Shown in pieces: positions 9,266 to 18,240 of a stretch of DNA of 38,522 bases (position 1 is its first letter; each line of letters opens with the position of its first letter). Where the stretch lies: contig JAGMAI010000030.1 in NCBI GenBank assembly GCA_023130895.1, positions 1-38,522 on the forward strand, given 5' to 3'. The position numbers and the translations under genes are program-made. Source of the DNA: Thermoplasmata archaeon. GTDB taxonomy: Archaea > Thermoplasmatota > Thermoplasmata > RBG-16-68-12 > JAGMCJ01. The notes under the pieces were generated by a model. That model made no database searches. It was not told the origin of the DNA and worked only from the letters and a program-made list of their open reading frames with translations.

Positions 9266-11438
9266 GCGGGTGCCCTTCCGACGGATAACACCTCGCCTTG
9301 ACGCCCTTCCTCTCTATGTCGATCTTGCCGTCCTCGACCAACTTCTTGACGTGATAGTTAGCCAGTTGCCTGCTTGTCCCCATCAGCCTCGCGAGGTCGC
9401 TTATCGACATGCCCGGGGACTCGTTCACCCGCTCGAGTATGTCCTCCTGGATCGCGTGGAGGCCGTTGTCCGGTATCTTCATCCCGACGGGATAGAAGAT
9501 CTTCCTGCTCCCCTTCGGCTTGGACACTATCAGCCCCTCCCGCTCGAGGACGTCCAGATGATAGGTCAGCGTCCCGTTGTTCAGCTGCAGGTTCCGCTTT
9601 ATCGCGGTGTAGTGCTCTCCAGGATGCACCTTGATGTAACCGTAGATCTGACCGCGCAGGAAGTGGTCCAGGATGTCCTTGCGCTTGAGCTTGACGTACA
9701 GCGGTATGAGAAGGAACTTGAAGAGGCCGAACTTGCCCACCTCGGTGTTGAGGAACCCGCCAACGAAGGCGGCCGCGAGGAGTCCGAGCCCCAGCGGGAT
9801 AATGATCGGGAACTCCTGAGCGGGAGCCTTGACGGCCACGTGGATCTCATCGCTGTCCACGTTCCCGTCGTCGTCCTCCACGTGCAGGGTGACAGTGTAG
9901 TTGCCCGCCGCCTCGAATGCGTAGGTCACCATCTGACCGGGAAGCTCAACGCTTGCATCGCCCAGCTCGATGACCCACAGGAAACTGGCGGTGTCCCAGA
10001 ACCTCGGGTCGTTGTCCGAGCAGTTGCCAGCGTCGAAGAGAACAGAATCGCCCACATTAGCCTCTCTGAAGCCTCCCGCATCCGCGACGGGCGGAGTCGT
10101 GTCCTGCACGAATATGTTGATGTGGTCAACGTCCTCGTTGCCCTCTGGGTCTGTCACCGTGAGCGTGATTGTGTATCTACCGGGCGTCCAGAAGACGTAG
10201 TCGACCGTGATCCCCTCCAACCTCACCGAAGTGCCCTGGTTGTCGAACTCCCATACGAAGCCTCCTTGCTCGTGGAGATTGGGATCGTTATCCGTCGAGC
10301 CGCTCGCGTCAAGGAGCAGGACCACGTCCTCGTCGACATCCCTGTTCCCGCCTGCATCTGCCCTGGGCGGTGTGAGGTCAACAGCAAAGCCCAGCTCCAC
10401 CCACGTGTTGCCCTCTATCCACCTGAGCGCCTCGGCCTCATGACCCTCCTTGCTGGCGAGTACCACGTACGGGTTGTGGGTCATGGTCTCGAGCCGAGTC
10501 AGCACAGCTTCCGTGATGATCGCCCTTTCCACGAGCCCGAACTCGTCCGTCACGAAGGTCGTGTTCTCTCCGAGCTCGCTTGAGAAGGTCACCTCGGCGC
10601 CGTGAACGGGACTGCCGAACTCATCGAAGACCTCAGCGGTGACGAACCATTGCACCGTCAGGGTGGAGAGGTCGTCCTCGATGGCGACCTTGGTCCACTC
10701 GACTGGTGAATTGATGAAACTCGCGTGCGAATCCTCCTCGAGAACCACGTCAAGAAAGGCGCTCTGGACCGTTGAATTTGTCACCGTTATCTGCGAACCG
10801 AGGGTGTGGATAGAGATGCCGTTCAAGGCAACAGTGGATGAGTCGATGATTGCCTCTGAGTTCCGCAGATATATGCCCCATTCACCCGACTCCATCACGG
10901 AAGAATCGGTCATCTTCAGCGAGGAGTTTGCCGAGTATATCCCCGCATAGTGGTTGTCATGGAAGTGCACATCCTCGAGGACGACAGATGCATGGTTCGC
11001 CAGGCGCAAAGCGCGATGCCCATACCCGATCCTCGCATTCCTGATGATGTTCTCTGGCTGCGTGAGGAGTATGCTGGTCCAGTCACCGGGATGCTTGACT
11101 GTTTCGTTCGATGTGAAGACTATGGCCTCTCCCTCCGAACCGTCAGCTTGAAGGTGACCCTCGATTACCAGGCTCACGTTAGATTCGATCCGCACCTCAA
11201 CGCCGGGGTCTATGACCAGCGTCTTGCCAAAGTCTAGGGACGCGTTCTCGATGATCACAATCGGGCTTTCATCAAAGGTCCAGTGCGTGTCCGTTATCTC
11301 CCCGTGAACGTACGTAGGTCCGGCGGAAGCCTGAGGAGGAATACTATAGAGGCAGGAAAGAAGTAGCGCTGACAATAGAGCAATTGCGGAGCCCAGTCGA
11401 GCAGTGCTTTTCGCCTCTTCCCTGCCTTGTGTTTTCAA
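9249..11438 (-). CDS. Transmembrane regulator: beta-helix/PKD ectodomain with intracellular winged-helix domains
   Basis: A 729-residue one-piece outside-to-DNA protein. Order: signal or signal-anchor (14-39); extracellular beta-helix (about 42-245); carboxypeptidase-regulatory/Ig-like domain (about 262-345); two PKD domains (about 357-445 and 448-537, each with an ADAGG start and (T/S)DNDP); transmembrane helix (about 543-562, with a second hydrophobic stretch to 583); winged helix 1 (about 588-652, HYTAIKRNLQLNNGTLTYHLDVLEREGLI); winged helix 2 (about 660-720, SISDLARLMGTSRQLANYHVKKLVEDGKI). It probably senses an envelope or external signal and regulates transcription at the membrane. It begins with TTG 19 bp after the Ig-repeat gene, so the two are probably co-transcribed; a GAGG precedes the TTG. 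The target genes are unknown. Confidence 0.85.
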   Translation of the reverse strand: MKTQGREEAKSTARLGSAIALLSALLLSCLYSIPPQASAGPTYVHGEITDTHWTFDESPIVIIENASLDFGKTLVIDPGVEVRIESNVSLVIEGHLQADGSEGEAIVFTSNETVKHPGDWTSILLTQPENIIRNARIGYGHRALRLANHASVVLEDVHFHDNHYAGIYSANSSLKMTDSSVMESGEWGIYLRNSEAIIDSSTVALNGISIHTLGSQITVTNSTVQSAFLDVVLEEDSHASFINSPVEWTKVAIEDDLSTLTVQWFVTAEVFDEFGSPVHGAEVTFSSELGENTTFVTDEFGLVERAIITEAVLTRLETMTHNPYVVLASKEGHEAEALRWIEGNTWVELGFAVDLTPPRADAGGNRDVDEDVVLLLDASGSTDNDPNLHEQGGFVWEFDNQGTSVRLEGITVDYVFWTPGRYTITLTVTDPEGNEDVDHINIFVQDTTPPVADAGGFREANVGDSVLFDAGNCSDNDPRFWDTASFLWVIELGDASVELPGQMVTYAFEAAGNYTVTLHVEDDDGNVDSDEIHVAVKAPAQEFPIIIPLGLGLLAAAFVGGFLNTEVGKFGLFKFLLIPLYVKLKRKDILDHFLRGQIYGYIKVHPGEHYTAIKRNLQLNNGTLTYHLDVLEREGLIVSKPKGSRKIFYPVGMKIPDNGLHAIQEDILERVNESPGMSISDLARLMGTSRQLANYHVKKLVEDGKIDIERKGVKARCYPSEGHPPRSAF

Positions 11439-11457
11439 TCGCCTCAGTCCCGTGTAA

Positions 11458-14109
11458 TTATAGCACGTATCGTCTAATAAGCATGATGGCCGCTATTATG
11501 AGCGGTATCCCGAGCGCTATGGGCAGTATCACGTCCCTGATAGGCGGCCAGGGCGGCGCGATCATGCCTCCATGGTTGTCGACGACCACGTCGACGCTGA
11601 CCACGTCGGAGTACAACTCACCATCATAGGCGCGCGCGTGCACCGTATGGTTTCCATTGTCGTACTCGGTCGTGTCCCAGAGATACGCCCATGTGGACCA
11701 GCTTCCGTCGCCGGATGTGTCCGTGGCGTTCTGCCACTCACCGTCGTCTATCTTCACCTGGACGAGATCGACCTCGTCCCCCGGGTCGGGATCGCTGGCG
11801 TATCCGTACACGAGGTACTCCCCGTCCACGGTCTCGTTCTCGACCGGATGGACGATTTCCAACTCGGGTGCGTTGTTGAGGTTGTCAACGCCCACCTCCA
11901 CGCAGTCAAGCTCGGAGTGGTGCTCTCCGTCATATGCACGAGCACAAACAGTATGGTTCCCGTTCTCGTACTCGCCAGTGTTCCACTCGTAGGCCCAGTG
12001 CGACCAGCTGCCGTCTCCGGAGACGTCTGTGGCGTCCTCCCACTCGTCCTCGTCTATCTTGACCTGGACGAGCTCCACGCCCCCGTCGTCCTCAGCGATC
12101 CCGTTGACGAGAACGATGCCGCTGAGCAGCGCACCGTCATCTGGATAGAGTATCTCGACCTCTGGCGGATCGTTCACATTGTCCGTGCACGCGATCACGG
12201 TGGCATTGTCGGACCAGAGCTCGCCGTCGTAGGACCTTGCGAGGATCCTGTAGCAGTCGTCATCCCACTCGGGGGTGATCCACTCGTACGCCCACTGGTA
12301 CCAGCTGTCGTCCGGGGAGACGTCCTTTGCCAAGTGCCACTCGCCGTCGCCTATCTTCACCTGAACCTTGGTTATGCGGTCGCCTTCATCGTTGTCCCAC
12401 GCCTTCCCGTGGATGAGATAGAACCCGCTCACTTCCTCGTTGTGCTCGGGATGGATGATCGATACCTCGGGCTTGCCGTTATCGTTCTCCACGATGACCT
12501 CTCGGACGTCCACGTCGGACCAGCCGCACTCGGAACCGGCCTTTGCCCTGACCCAGTGCTCCCCGTTCTCGTAGTCACGGGTGTTCCAGTGGAAAGCCCA
12601 TGTCCGGTAGTCGGGGCCCCAAGATGTATCGGTCGCCTCGTGCCAATCGCCCTCATCGATCCTCACCAGGACGTGAGAGACGCCGTACCCGGGGTTCGGG
12701 TCATCGGCCCTTCCGTGGATGAGCACAATCCCGCTGAGAACGTCCCCGTTCTCGGGATGCACTATCTGGACGGTCGGTGCCTCGCAGCCACCGTTCTCAA
12801 CGATGACCTTGATCCAGTCTAGCTCGGACCAGTGAACGCCGTCAGAGCCCTTGGCATGGATCCAGTGTATTCCGTCCTCCCACTGTGTGGTATCCCACTC
12901 CCACTTCCAGTACTCGAAGCCTTCCTCCATTCCCATCCAGGTGGCCTCGTGCCAGTCGCCGGTCTCGTCTATCATCACGAGGACCTCGAGCAGCTCGTTG
13001 TCATCGAAGCACTTGATCCAGACGTCCACCCAGCCGCTGACGACCTCCTCCCAATCGGGCTCGACTATCTCGCACGTCGGCGGGTCGTTGACGTTGTCCA
13101 CGTAGACGTGTATGTCCACGTACTCGGAGTAATCCTCACCGTCGAACGCTCTGGCGACGACCGCGTGCCATCCGTCCTCGAACTCCGTCGTGTCCCACTC
13201 GTACTCCCAGGTGTGCCAATCACCGTCGGGCGAGACGTCCGTGGCGTTGAACCACTCCTCTGTCCCGTCGAAAGCGACCTGCACGAGCTCGACCTGGTCG
13301 CCCTCATCAGGGTCCCCAGAGTGGCCCCACACGGTCACTGTCCCGCCGACCTCGGACCAGTCTGGCGGGTGCTCGATGTTCACCCAGGGCGGAGTGTTCG
13401 GCTCCTCGTTCATTATGTAGACATGTATGTCCGTCAGCTCGGAGTAGTCTTCACCATCAAAGGCCCTGACCACGAAATAGTGCCACCCGTCCTCGAAGGT
13501 CGTCGTGTCCCAGATGTACTCCCAGGTCCACCAGTCGCCCTCGTTGGATGTGTCCGTGCAGTTGAGCCAGTCTTCCGTGTTGTCGAAGGAGATCTGCACA
13601 AGCTCGACCACATCGCCCTCGTCCGGGTCGGATGCGTGACCCCATATCTCGACGGTCCCCCCGACCTCGCTGTAGTCCGGCGGGTGCTCCACCCAAACGT
13701 GCGGCGGGGAGTTCTCGTTCTGCACGATGAAGCCGAGATCAGCGTAGCCGTAGAACTCTCCGTCATACGCCCTCGCGACTATGTAGTGCTCCCCATCAGC
13801 AACGAGAGTGCTGTCCCAATCGTAGTCCCAGTGGAACCAGTTCCCTGACAGGTCGTTCGCGAGCACCCAGTCGTCGGGGCTGTCGATGGAGACCTCCACG
13901 GTCACGACCTCGACATCGTCCTCCGACAAACCCTGGAAGGTGACAACCCCGCTGACCGTCTGCCCAGGGTCAGGGTAGGTTATCACGACCACCGGTGGCT
14001 CGTTGGCCAACGCGATGGTGAGTGCACCCATCCCCACGACAAGTGCCAGAAACAGTGTCAAAACGATCTTGATGCTATGCCCATTACGTCCAAACCCACT
14101 TGAGTCCAT
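11458..14109 (-). CDS. Surface protein with eight tandem Ig-like repeats and C-terminal anchor
   Basis: 883 residues. A signal peptide/TM near residues 14-36 is followed by eight repeats of about 100 residues. Each opens like PPxVxIxxPxxxxxVSG and contains W(x)nAtD.S.dg.W..WxYxWDTt.(Y/F)ENGxHxVxARAYDGE..S. A C-terminal helix (VILPIALGIPLIIAAIMLI) with RRYVL ends it. The fold is bacterial Ig-like (Big family), acidic and rich in Trp, suggesting a stiff, possibly calcium-binding rod standing on the cell surface. A TATA box (AACTTATATC, 14141-14150) and GGTGAG support the start. It lies 19 bp before the transmembrane winged-helix gene, suggesting that rod and sensor work together; this is inference. 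Confidence 0.85.
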   Translation of the reverse strand: MDSSGFGRNGHSIKIVLTLFLALVVGMGALTIALANEPPVVVITYPDPGQTVSGVVTFQGLSEDDVEVVTVEVSIDSPDDWVLANDLSGNWFHWDYDWDSTLVADGEHYIVARAYDGEFYGYADLGFIVQNENSPPHVWVEHPPDYSEVGGTVEIWGHASDPDEGDVVELVQISFDNTEDWLNCTDTSNEGDWWTWEYIWDTTTFEDGWHYFVVRAFDGEDYSELTDIHVYIMNEEPNTPPWVNIEHPPDWSEVGGTVTVWGHSGDPDEGDQVELVQVAFDGTEEWFNATDVSPDGDWHTWEYEWDTTEFEDGWHAVVARAFDGEDYSEYVDIHVYVDNVNDPPTCEIVEPDWEEVVSGWVDVWIKCFDDNELLEVLVMIDETGDWHEATWMGMEEGFEYWKWEWDTTQWEDGIHWIHAKGSDGVHWSELDWIKVIVENGGCEAPTVQIVHPENGDVLSGIVLIHGRADDPNPGYGVSHVLVRIDEGDWHEATDTSWGPDYRTWAFHWNTRDYENGEHWVRAKAGSECGWSDVDVREVIVENDNGKPEVSIIHPEHNEEVSGFYLIHGKAWDNDEGDRITKVQVKIGDGEWHLAKDVSPDDSWYQWAYEWITPEWDDDCYRILARSYDGELWSDNATVIACTDNVNDPPEVEILYPDDGALLSGIVLVNGIAEDDGGVELVQVKIDEDEWEDATDVSGDGSWSHWAYEWNTGEYENGNHTVCARAYDGEHHSELDCVEVGVDNLNNAPELEIVHPVENETVDGEYLVYGYASDPDPGDEVDLVQVKIDDGEWQNATDTSGDGSWSTWAYLWDTTEYDNGNHTVHARAYDGELYSDVVSVDVVVDNHGGMIAPPWPPIRDVILPIALGIPLIIAAIMLIRRYVL

Positions 14110-14188
14110 TCTAACTCACCAGGATTTCAGAGGTGAGGAGGATATAAGTTAAGATTTGAACGGCTTTTTCCTCGTATTAAAGGATTCC

Positions 14189-14647
14189 TCACTGCCCGCG
14201 GTGCACCCTCTCCATCCATTCCGGTTCAGTAACGCCCATCGCGCTGTCGTGATGTTTGGTGTATGGCTTTATGTCCAGCACTGGAGAGCCGTCAAGGGCG
14301 TCCAGGCCTTTCACCCTGAGGACGTTGCCGTCTCTGCCGAGGACCTCCACGGTCTCGAGACCTATCGGGTTCGGTCTCCTGGGGGAGCGGGTGGCGAACA
14401 CGCCGACTATGGGAAGCGAGGGGTCTCCCATCGGGCGGACCTTGAGGACCTTCCTCTCCTCCTCCGGTATCCTGTTGAGCCAGTAGACGATGATGGCGTG
14501 GGAGTGGTGCTCGATCCCGTCAAGACAGTCCCGGAGGTCCTCTTCGACAACGATCTCGGAGACGATGTCCCTGTACGCCTCCCCGGAGACCTTCTCCGTC
14601 ATCTCGTTCCTCACGAAGCCCACTGGGCGGAGCGTGATGTCGCTCAT
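14189..14647 (-). CDS. trmO: tRNA m6t6A37 methyltransferase TrmO (TsaA-like)
   Basis: Adds a methyl group from S-adenosylmethionine to t6A at position 37 of certain tRNAs. The 152-residue protein carries the family hallmarks ATRSPRRPNPIGL (about 85-97) and LDALDGSPVLDIKPY (about 115-129), plus an N-terminal LRPVGFVRNEM strand. The length suits the single-domain archaeal form. Its ATG overlaps the TGA of the ABC permease gene (ATGA), so it is the last gene of a three-gene operon with an ABC exporter. No functional tie between the two activities is obvious. Confidence 0.93.
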   Translation of the reverse strand: MSDITLRPVGFVRNEMTEKVSGEAYRDIVSEIVVEEDLRDCLDGIEHHSHAIIVYWLNRIPEEERKVLKVRPMGDPSLPIVGVFATRSPRRPNPIGLETVEVLGRDGNVLRVKGLDALDGSPVLDIKPYTKHHDSAMGVTEPEWMERVHRGQ

Positions 14648-15465
14648 CCGACCATTTCCCTTCTCCTGAAGAACAGGAATGCTAGAATCGAAGAGGCTAT
14701 GAAGTAGCCTGCCATGGTAGCCGCACTTGTAGCCAACTCCGGTACATAGAAGCAGATGGTCTGCCTGGCTTGCTGAATGCAGAACTTCCCCGCTTGGTAT
14801 TCTGGTTCCATGACATAGGTCACGGTGTCTCCGCTCTGTGTGACGAGGAACCAGGGGTCAACCTCCGCCATACCTAGTGCCATTCCGACCATTGGAAGCA
14901 CGAAGAGGAAGAGAATGAAGGTTAGGACAGTCGATCCGATTATGCCCTTCATTATAGCGCTTATTGCATACGCCACACCCAGCGCAGCTGAGAGATACAG
15001 GACTGCCAGGAGAAGAGAATACGCCAATTCGATAGTCACTGTCTTGTACATTCCCCCAATGAACAAGACAATGAGTCCATAGTATACTGATATGACAATA
15101 ACAGAGGCAATCATGCTTGCACTGAATTTCCCCAGGAAGATCGTCAGTCTTTTCACGGGATTAGGAAACAGCACGAATCCTGTCCTCTGCTGGAACTCCC
15201 CCACGAGAGCATCACTGCCAAAGAGGGTGGCACAGAGCAGGATGAGTACGCTCATAAAACCAAGATAGATCTGCGAATAGCCCTCGAACGTCGAGGGATA
15301 GTCCACACCCGCTGCTGGAAATAACAGAAGCACAAAGAAGAAGATGAGAAACAAGACGATGAAGATCACCCAGATCCTCTTCTTCCTCAGATGACCCAGC
15401 AATTCATACCTCGTGATAGTGACGTACTGGTCTGCGCCTGATGGTATCGTCGTCTTCTCAACCAT
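14644..15465 (-). CDS. ABC-2 type transporter permease
   Basis: A 273-residue integral membrane protein with about six transmembrane helices, including VIFIVLFLIFFFVLLLF, IYLGFMSVLILLCATLFG, VIVISVYYGLIVLFIGG and a C-terminal GYFIASSILAFLFF. The segment ALVGEFQQRTGFVLFPNPVKR between early helices is typical of ABC-2 permeases of the NatB/CcmB-like exporter class. Two cysteines (KFCIQQARQTICFY) lie in the loop before the last helix and could form an extracellular disulfide. The ATG starts one base after the stop of the ATPase gene, so the pair forms one exporter. The substrate is unknown. Confidence 0.9.
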   Translation of the reverse strand: MVEKTTIPSGADQYVTITRYELLGHLRKKRIWVIFIVLFLIFFFVLLLFPAAGVDYPSTFEGYSQIYLGFMSVLILLCATLFGSDALVGEFQQRTGFVLFPNPVKRLTIFLGKFSASMIASVIVISVYYGLIVLFIGGMYKTVTIELAYSLLLAVLYLSAALGVAYAISAIMKGIIGSTVLTFILFLFVLPMVGMALGMAEVDPWFLVTQSGDTVTYVMEPEYQAGKFCIQQARQTICFYVPELATSAATMAGYFIASSILAFLFFRRREMVG

Positions 15466-15466
15466 G

Positions 15467-16399
15467 TCAGGAACTCCCTATCATATCCATGTACAGGTCC
15501 TCGAGCTCCATTCCGACGGACTGGAACGAGACGACCATCGCACCTTTGGCAATCATTTCTGCCAGCATCTTCGCTCTGTCTTGGTCGTTTCCCCCGAACC
15601 TGAGGTTGACGATTTCCGGATGAACCAGGCTGACCTCAGCAACCCCTTCGAAGTTCTTGATGGTATCGAGTTGCTCCTCCGTAATGGGCTCCACTAGCCT
15701 GATTTCCAGCTTCTTTGCCCCCGTCAGCTTGCTGATGTTCTCGACCTTGTCGAAGAAGATGAGCCTCCCCTTGTCCACCATGGCGACCCAGTCGCAGACC
15801 TCCTGGGCCTCGTATAACAGATGAGAACTCATGAAGATCGTTCGCTTCTCCTTCTTGAGATCCTTGATTATTTCTCGGACCTCGATCATTCCACGCGGGT
15901 CGAGCCCGCTCGTGGGCTCGTCTAGTATCAGGACCGTGGGCTCGTGAAGCAAAGCCTGGGCGATTCCGAGCCTCTGCTTCATGCCCTTGGAGAACTTCCC
16001 TATCCTCGTCGTCGCCCACTCTTCCATATGGACCTGTTCCAGGACGCGTTTCGAACGATCTCTGACGTACTCCTCACCCATGCCACGCAGTCTTCCGAGG
16101 TAGTCCAGCGTCTCGATCGGTGTGAGATAGGGATAGAACTCCGGTGTCTCGACAACGGAACCGACGTTCATGAGTGCCGCTTTCGGGCTCTCTCGGATGT
16201 CAAACCCCTCCACGTAGGCCTTCCCGGCGGTTGATCTAATCAGGCTCGTGAGTATCTTTATCGTGGTCGTCTTCCCCGCGCCGTTGGGACCTATGAAGCC
16301 CACGCATACGTCTGGCCCTATGGTCAGGGTCAGCTCGTCCAAGGCGGGGAACCCGTTGTACATCTTCGTCAAGCCGACGGTTTTGATGACCTCTCGCAT
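15467..16399 (-). CDS. ABC transporter ATP-binding protein
   Basis: A 310-residue ATPase that drives the adjacent ABC-2 permease. Walker A GPNGAGKTT lies at about 37-45, the signature FSKGMKQRL at about 134-142, Walker B LILDEPTSGLD at about 156-166, and the switch histidine in SSHLLYEAQ. The extra C-terminal 90 residues are the accessory domain usual in drug- and antibiotic-type exporters (DrrA/CcmA class). It heads the ATPase-permease-trmO operon. A TATA-like CTTAAAATA (about 16424-16432 on the reverse strand) stands in the 99-bp divergent space shared with the PAC2 gene. Confidence 0.95.
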   Translation of the reverse strand: MREVIKTVGLTKMYNGFPALDELTLTIGPDVCVGFIGPNGAGKTTTIKILTSLIRSTAGKAYVEGFDIRESPKAALMNVGSVVETPEFYPYLTPIETLDYLGRLRGMGEEYVRDRSKRVLEQVHMEEWATTRIGKFSKGMKQRLGIAQALLHEPTVLILDEPTSGLDPRGMIEVREIIKDLKKEKRTIFMSSHLLYEAQEVCDWVAMVDKGRLIFFDKVENISKLTGAKKLEIRLVEPITEEQLDTIKNFEGVAEVSLVHPEIVNLRFGGNDQDRAKMLAEMIAKGAMVVSFQSVGMELEDLYMDMIGSS

Positions 16400-16498
16400 C
16401 GACCACTCAAAAGCAGGGACAGTATTTTAAGCTTGATTGCGCGGGCCTCTCGAAAACGTTAAGTCTCGCGGAGGTTTTCCAGCAAAGGGTGAGATACG

Positions 16499-17266
16499 AT
16501 GGAGGACGACATAAGATTCCATGAGTACAAGAAGTGGGACTTCTCCAATTCCTTGGTCCTGACGAGTTTCCCCACGATCGGGCTCGTCAGCACGATAGCC
16601 GGGAGCTTTCTCGTGAAGACGCTCAAGATGGAGCTCGTGGGCGCGATTGTCTCCAGCAAGCTGCCGCCCGTTGCGCTCATACACGAGGGGAAGGTGTCCC
16701 CAGCCTTCAGGATCTACTCCACCTCGCAGAAGTGCGGGCCGGACAACGAGTGCGACCAGCTGACGGTGCTGCTCTCGGAGTTCATGCCCAGGGCCGATGC
16801 CATCGAGCCTCTCGCGGTCAAGGTCCTGAACTGGGCGGTGGAGGAGGACGTGGGCTTCTTCGTTTCGCTCGAGGGCGTGAACTCGCCCGTCCCTCTCGTC
16901 GGCGACCCGAAGGTCTTCGGCGTCGGAAGCACGGCCCGGACGCAGAAGCTGATCAAGGAGTACGGTCTGGAACCGCTCAAGGATGGCATGGTCAGCGGGT
17001 TCCCGGGCGTGCTGCTCTACCTGGCGGCGATGAAGGACCAGAGTGTTCTGGCGCTCCTGTCGGAGACGAGACCCGATTTCCCGGATGCGAGGGCGGCCGC
17101 GCGGATGCTCGAAGTACTCGGGAGGATGGTGCCCAACCTGGAGATCGATCCGGAGCCCCTGCTGAAGGAAGCGGAGCTCATCGAGCAGCAGATACTCGAG
17201 TCGATAGAGAACGCCAAGCCATCATCCCCGGTGAGCCCCGAGATGCCGTCATCGATGTACGGATAG
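16499..17266 (+). CDS. PAC2-family proteasome assembly chaperone homologue
   Basis: 255 residues of the PAC2 family (PbaA/PbaB of archaea, PSMG2 of eukaryotes), with family segments LTSFPTIGLVSTIAGSFLV near the N-terminus, EGVNSPVPLVGDPKVFGVGST in the middle and DGMVSGFPGVLLYLA. The family helps assemble, or docks on, the 20S proteasome. The last residues are SSMYG, a hydrophobic-Tyr-X (HbYX) ending of the kind proteasome activators insert into alpha-ring pockets. This supports a proteasome role, but activity is inferred. The ATG follows a GGGTGAG ribosome site. It is transcribed divergently from the ABC operon and in the same direction as the eS1 gene 76 bp on. Confidence 0.88.
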   Translation: MEDDIRFHEYKKWDFSNSLVLTSFPTIGLVSTIAGSFLVKTLKMELVGAIVSSKLPPVALIHEGKVSPAFRIYSTSQKCGPDNECDQLTVLLSEFMPRADAIEPLAVKVLNWAVEEDVGFFVSLEGVNSPVPLVGDPKVFGVGSTARTQKLIKEYGLEPLKDGMVSGFPGVLLYLAAMKDQSVLALLSETRPDFPDARAAARMLEVLGRMVPNLEIDPEPLLKEAELIEQQILESIENAKPSSPVSPEMPSSMYG

Positions 17267-17342
17267 GCCCGTCAGGGGTCTGAAGCCAGTCCGCAAAGTT
17301 ATTTATATCGTCCCAAATATGAGTGCGTCCCGGAGAATCTGA

Positions 17343-18239
17343 ATGGCAAAGAAGTCCCGAACAGCTGCACGGAAGGTCAAGGACAAATGGAAGTCCAAGA
17401 CGTGGTACAACATCATCGCGCCCGAGATGTTCGACAGCCGCATCCTCGGCGAGACGCCAGCGGACTCGCCCGAGAAGCTGATCAATCGCGTGACGGAGGT
17501 GACCGTCCAGGATATCACAGGCGACTTCAGCAAGATGCATATCAAGCTCAGGTTCAAGGTCCACGACGTGAGGGGAGGCGACGCCTACACGTACTTCATC
17601 GGGCACGACATGACGAGCGACTACATCCGAAGGCTCACTCGCAGGAAGAAGTCGAGAACGGACGGGACGTTCGACGTGATGACCAAGGATGACAACCTCG
17701 TCAGGATCAAGCCCATGGCGATCGCGGAGAGGAGGATACAGTCCTCGAAGCAGTCCGCCATCAGGAAGAAGATGGAGGACATAGTGAAGTCCGAAGCCTC
17801 CGGGAAGATCCTCAGCGAGCTGGTCCGGGTGATGATCATGGGAGAGATGTCCAAGAAGATCGCCGTGGCGTGCAGGAGCATCCAGCCGTTGCAGAGGGTC
17901 GAGATTCGCAAGTCTGAACTGTTGAGGATATCCAAGCTTCCCGACATCCCGGAGAAAGCGCCGGAGGAGGAGCCTGAGGAGCCACCGGCCACCGAAGAGC
18001 CGGAGGAGGGCGAGGAGCCCGCAGAAGAGACTCCCGAGGAGCCTGAGGCCGCGGAAGAGACGCCGGAGACCGCCCCAGAGGAATCTGAGGCAGCGGAAGA
18101 GACGCCTGGAGAGACGTCCGAAGAAGCCCCAGAAGAAGCTCCCGAGGAGCCCGAGGCTCCGGAAGAGCCGGCGGAAGCCTCCGAGGAAACGGTCGAGCCC
18201 GCAGAAGAGGTCGAGGAAGAGGAACCCGCCGAGTCCTAG
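17343..18239 (+). CDS. rps3ae: Small-subunit ribosomal protein eS1 (S3ae) with long acidic tail
   Basis: A component of the archaeal 30S subunit near the mRNA exit. The core (about 1-200) is clear: KWKSKTWYNIIAPEMFDSRILGETPADSPEKLINR, the DFSKMHIKLRFKV strand, and IRRLTRRKKSRTDGTFDV. The family is usually about 200 residues. Here about 95 more follow, made almost only of Glu, Pro, Ala, Thr and Ser in loose repeats such as EEPEAAEETPE. The tail is in frame and ends with TAG one base before the tRNA-Met gene, so both may be on one transcript. A strong TATA box (TTATTTATA, 17299-17307) precedes it. Confidence 0.95.
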   Translation: MAKKSRTAARKVKDKWKSKTWYNIIAPEMFDSRILGETPADSPEKLINRVTEVTVQDITGDFSKMHIKLRFKVHDVRGGDAYTYFIGHDMTSDYIRRLTRRKKSRTDGTFDVMTKDDNLVRIKPMAIAERRIQSSKQSAIRKKMEDIVKSEASGKILSELVRVMIMGEMSKKIAVACRSIQPLQRVEIRKSELLRISKLPDIPEKAPEEEPEEPPATEEPEEGEEPAEETPEEPEAAEETPETAPEESEAAEETPGETSEEAPEEAPEEPEAPEEPAEASEETVEPAEEVEEEEPAES

Positions 18240-18240
18240 T

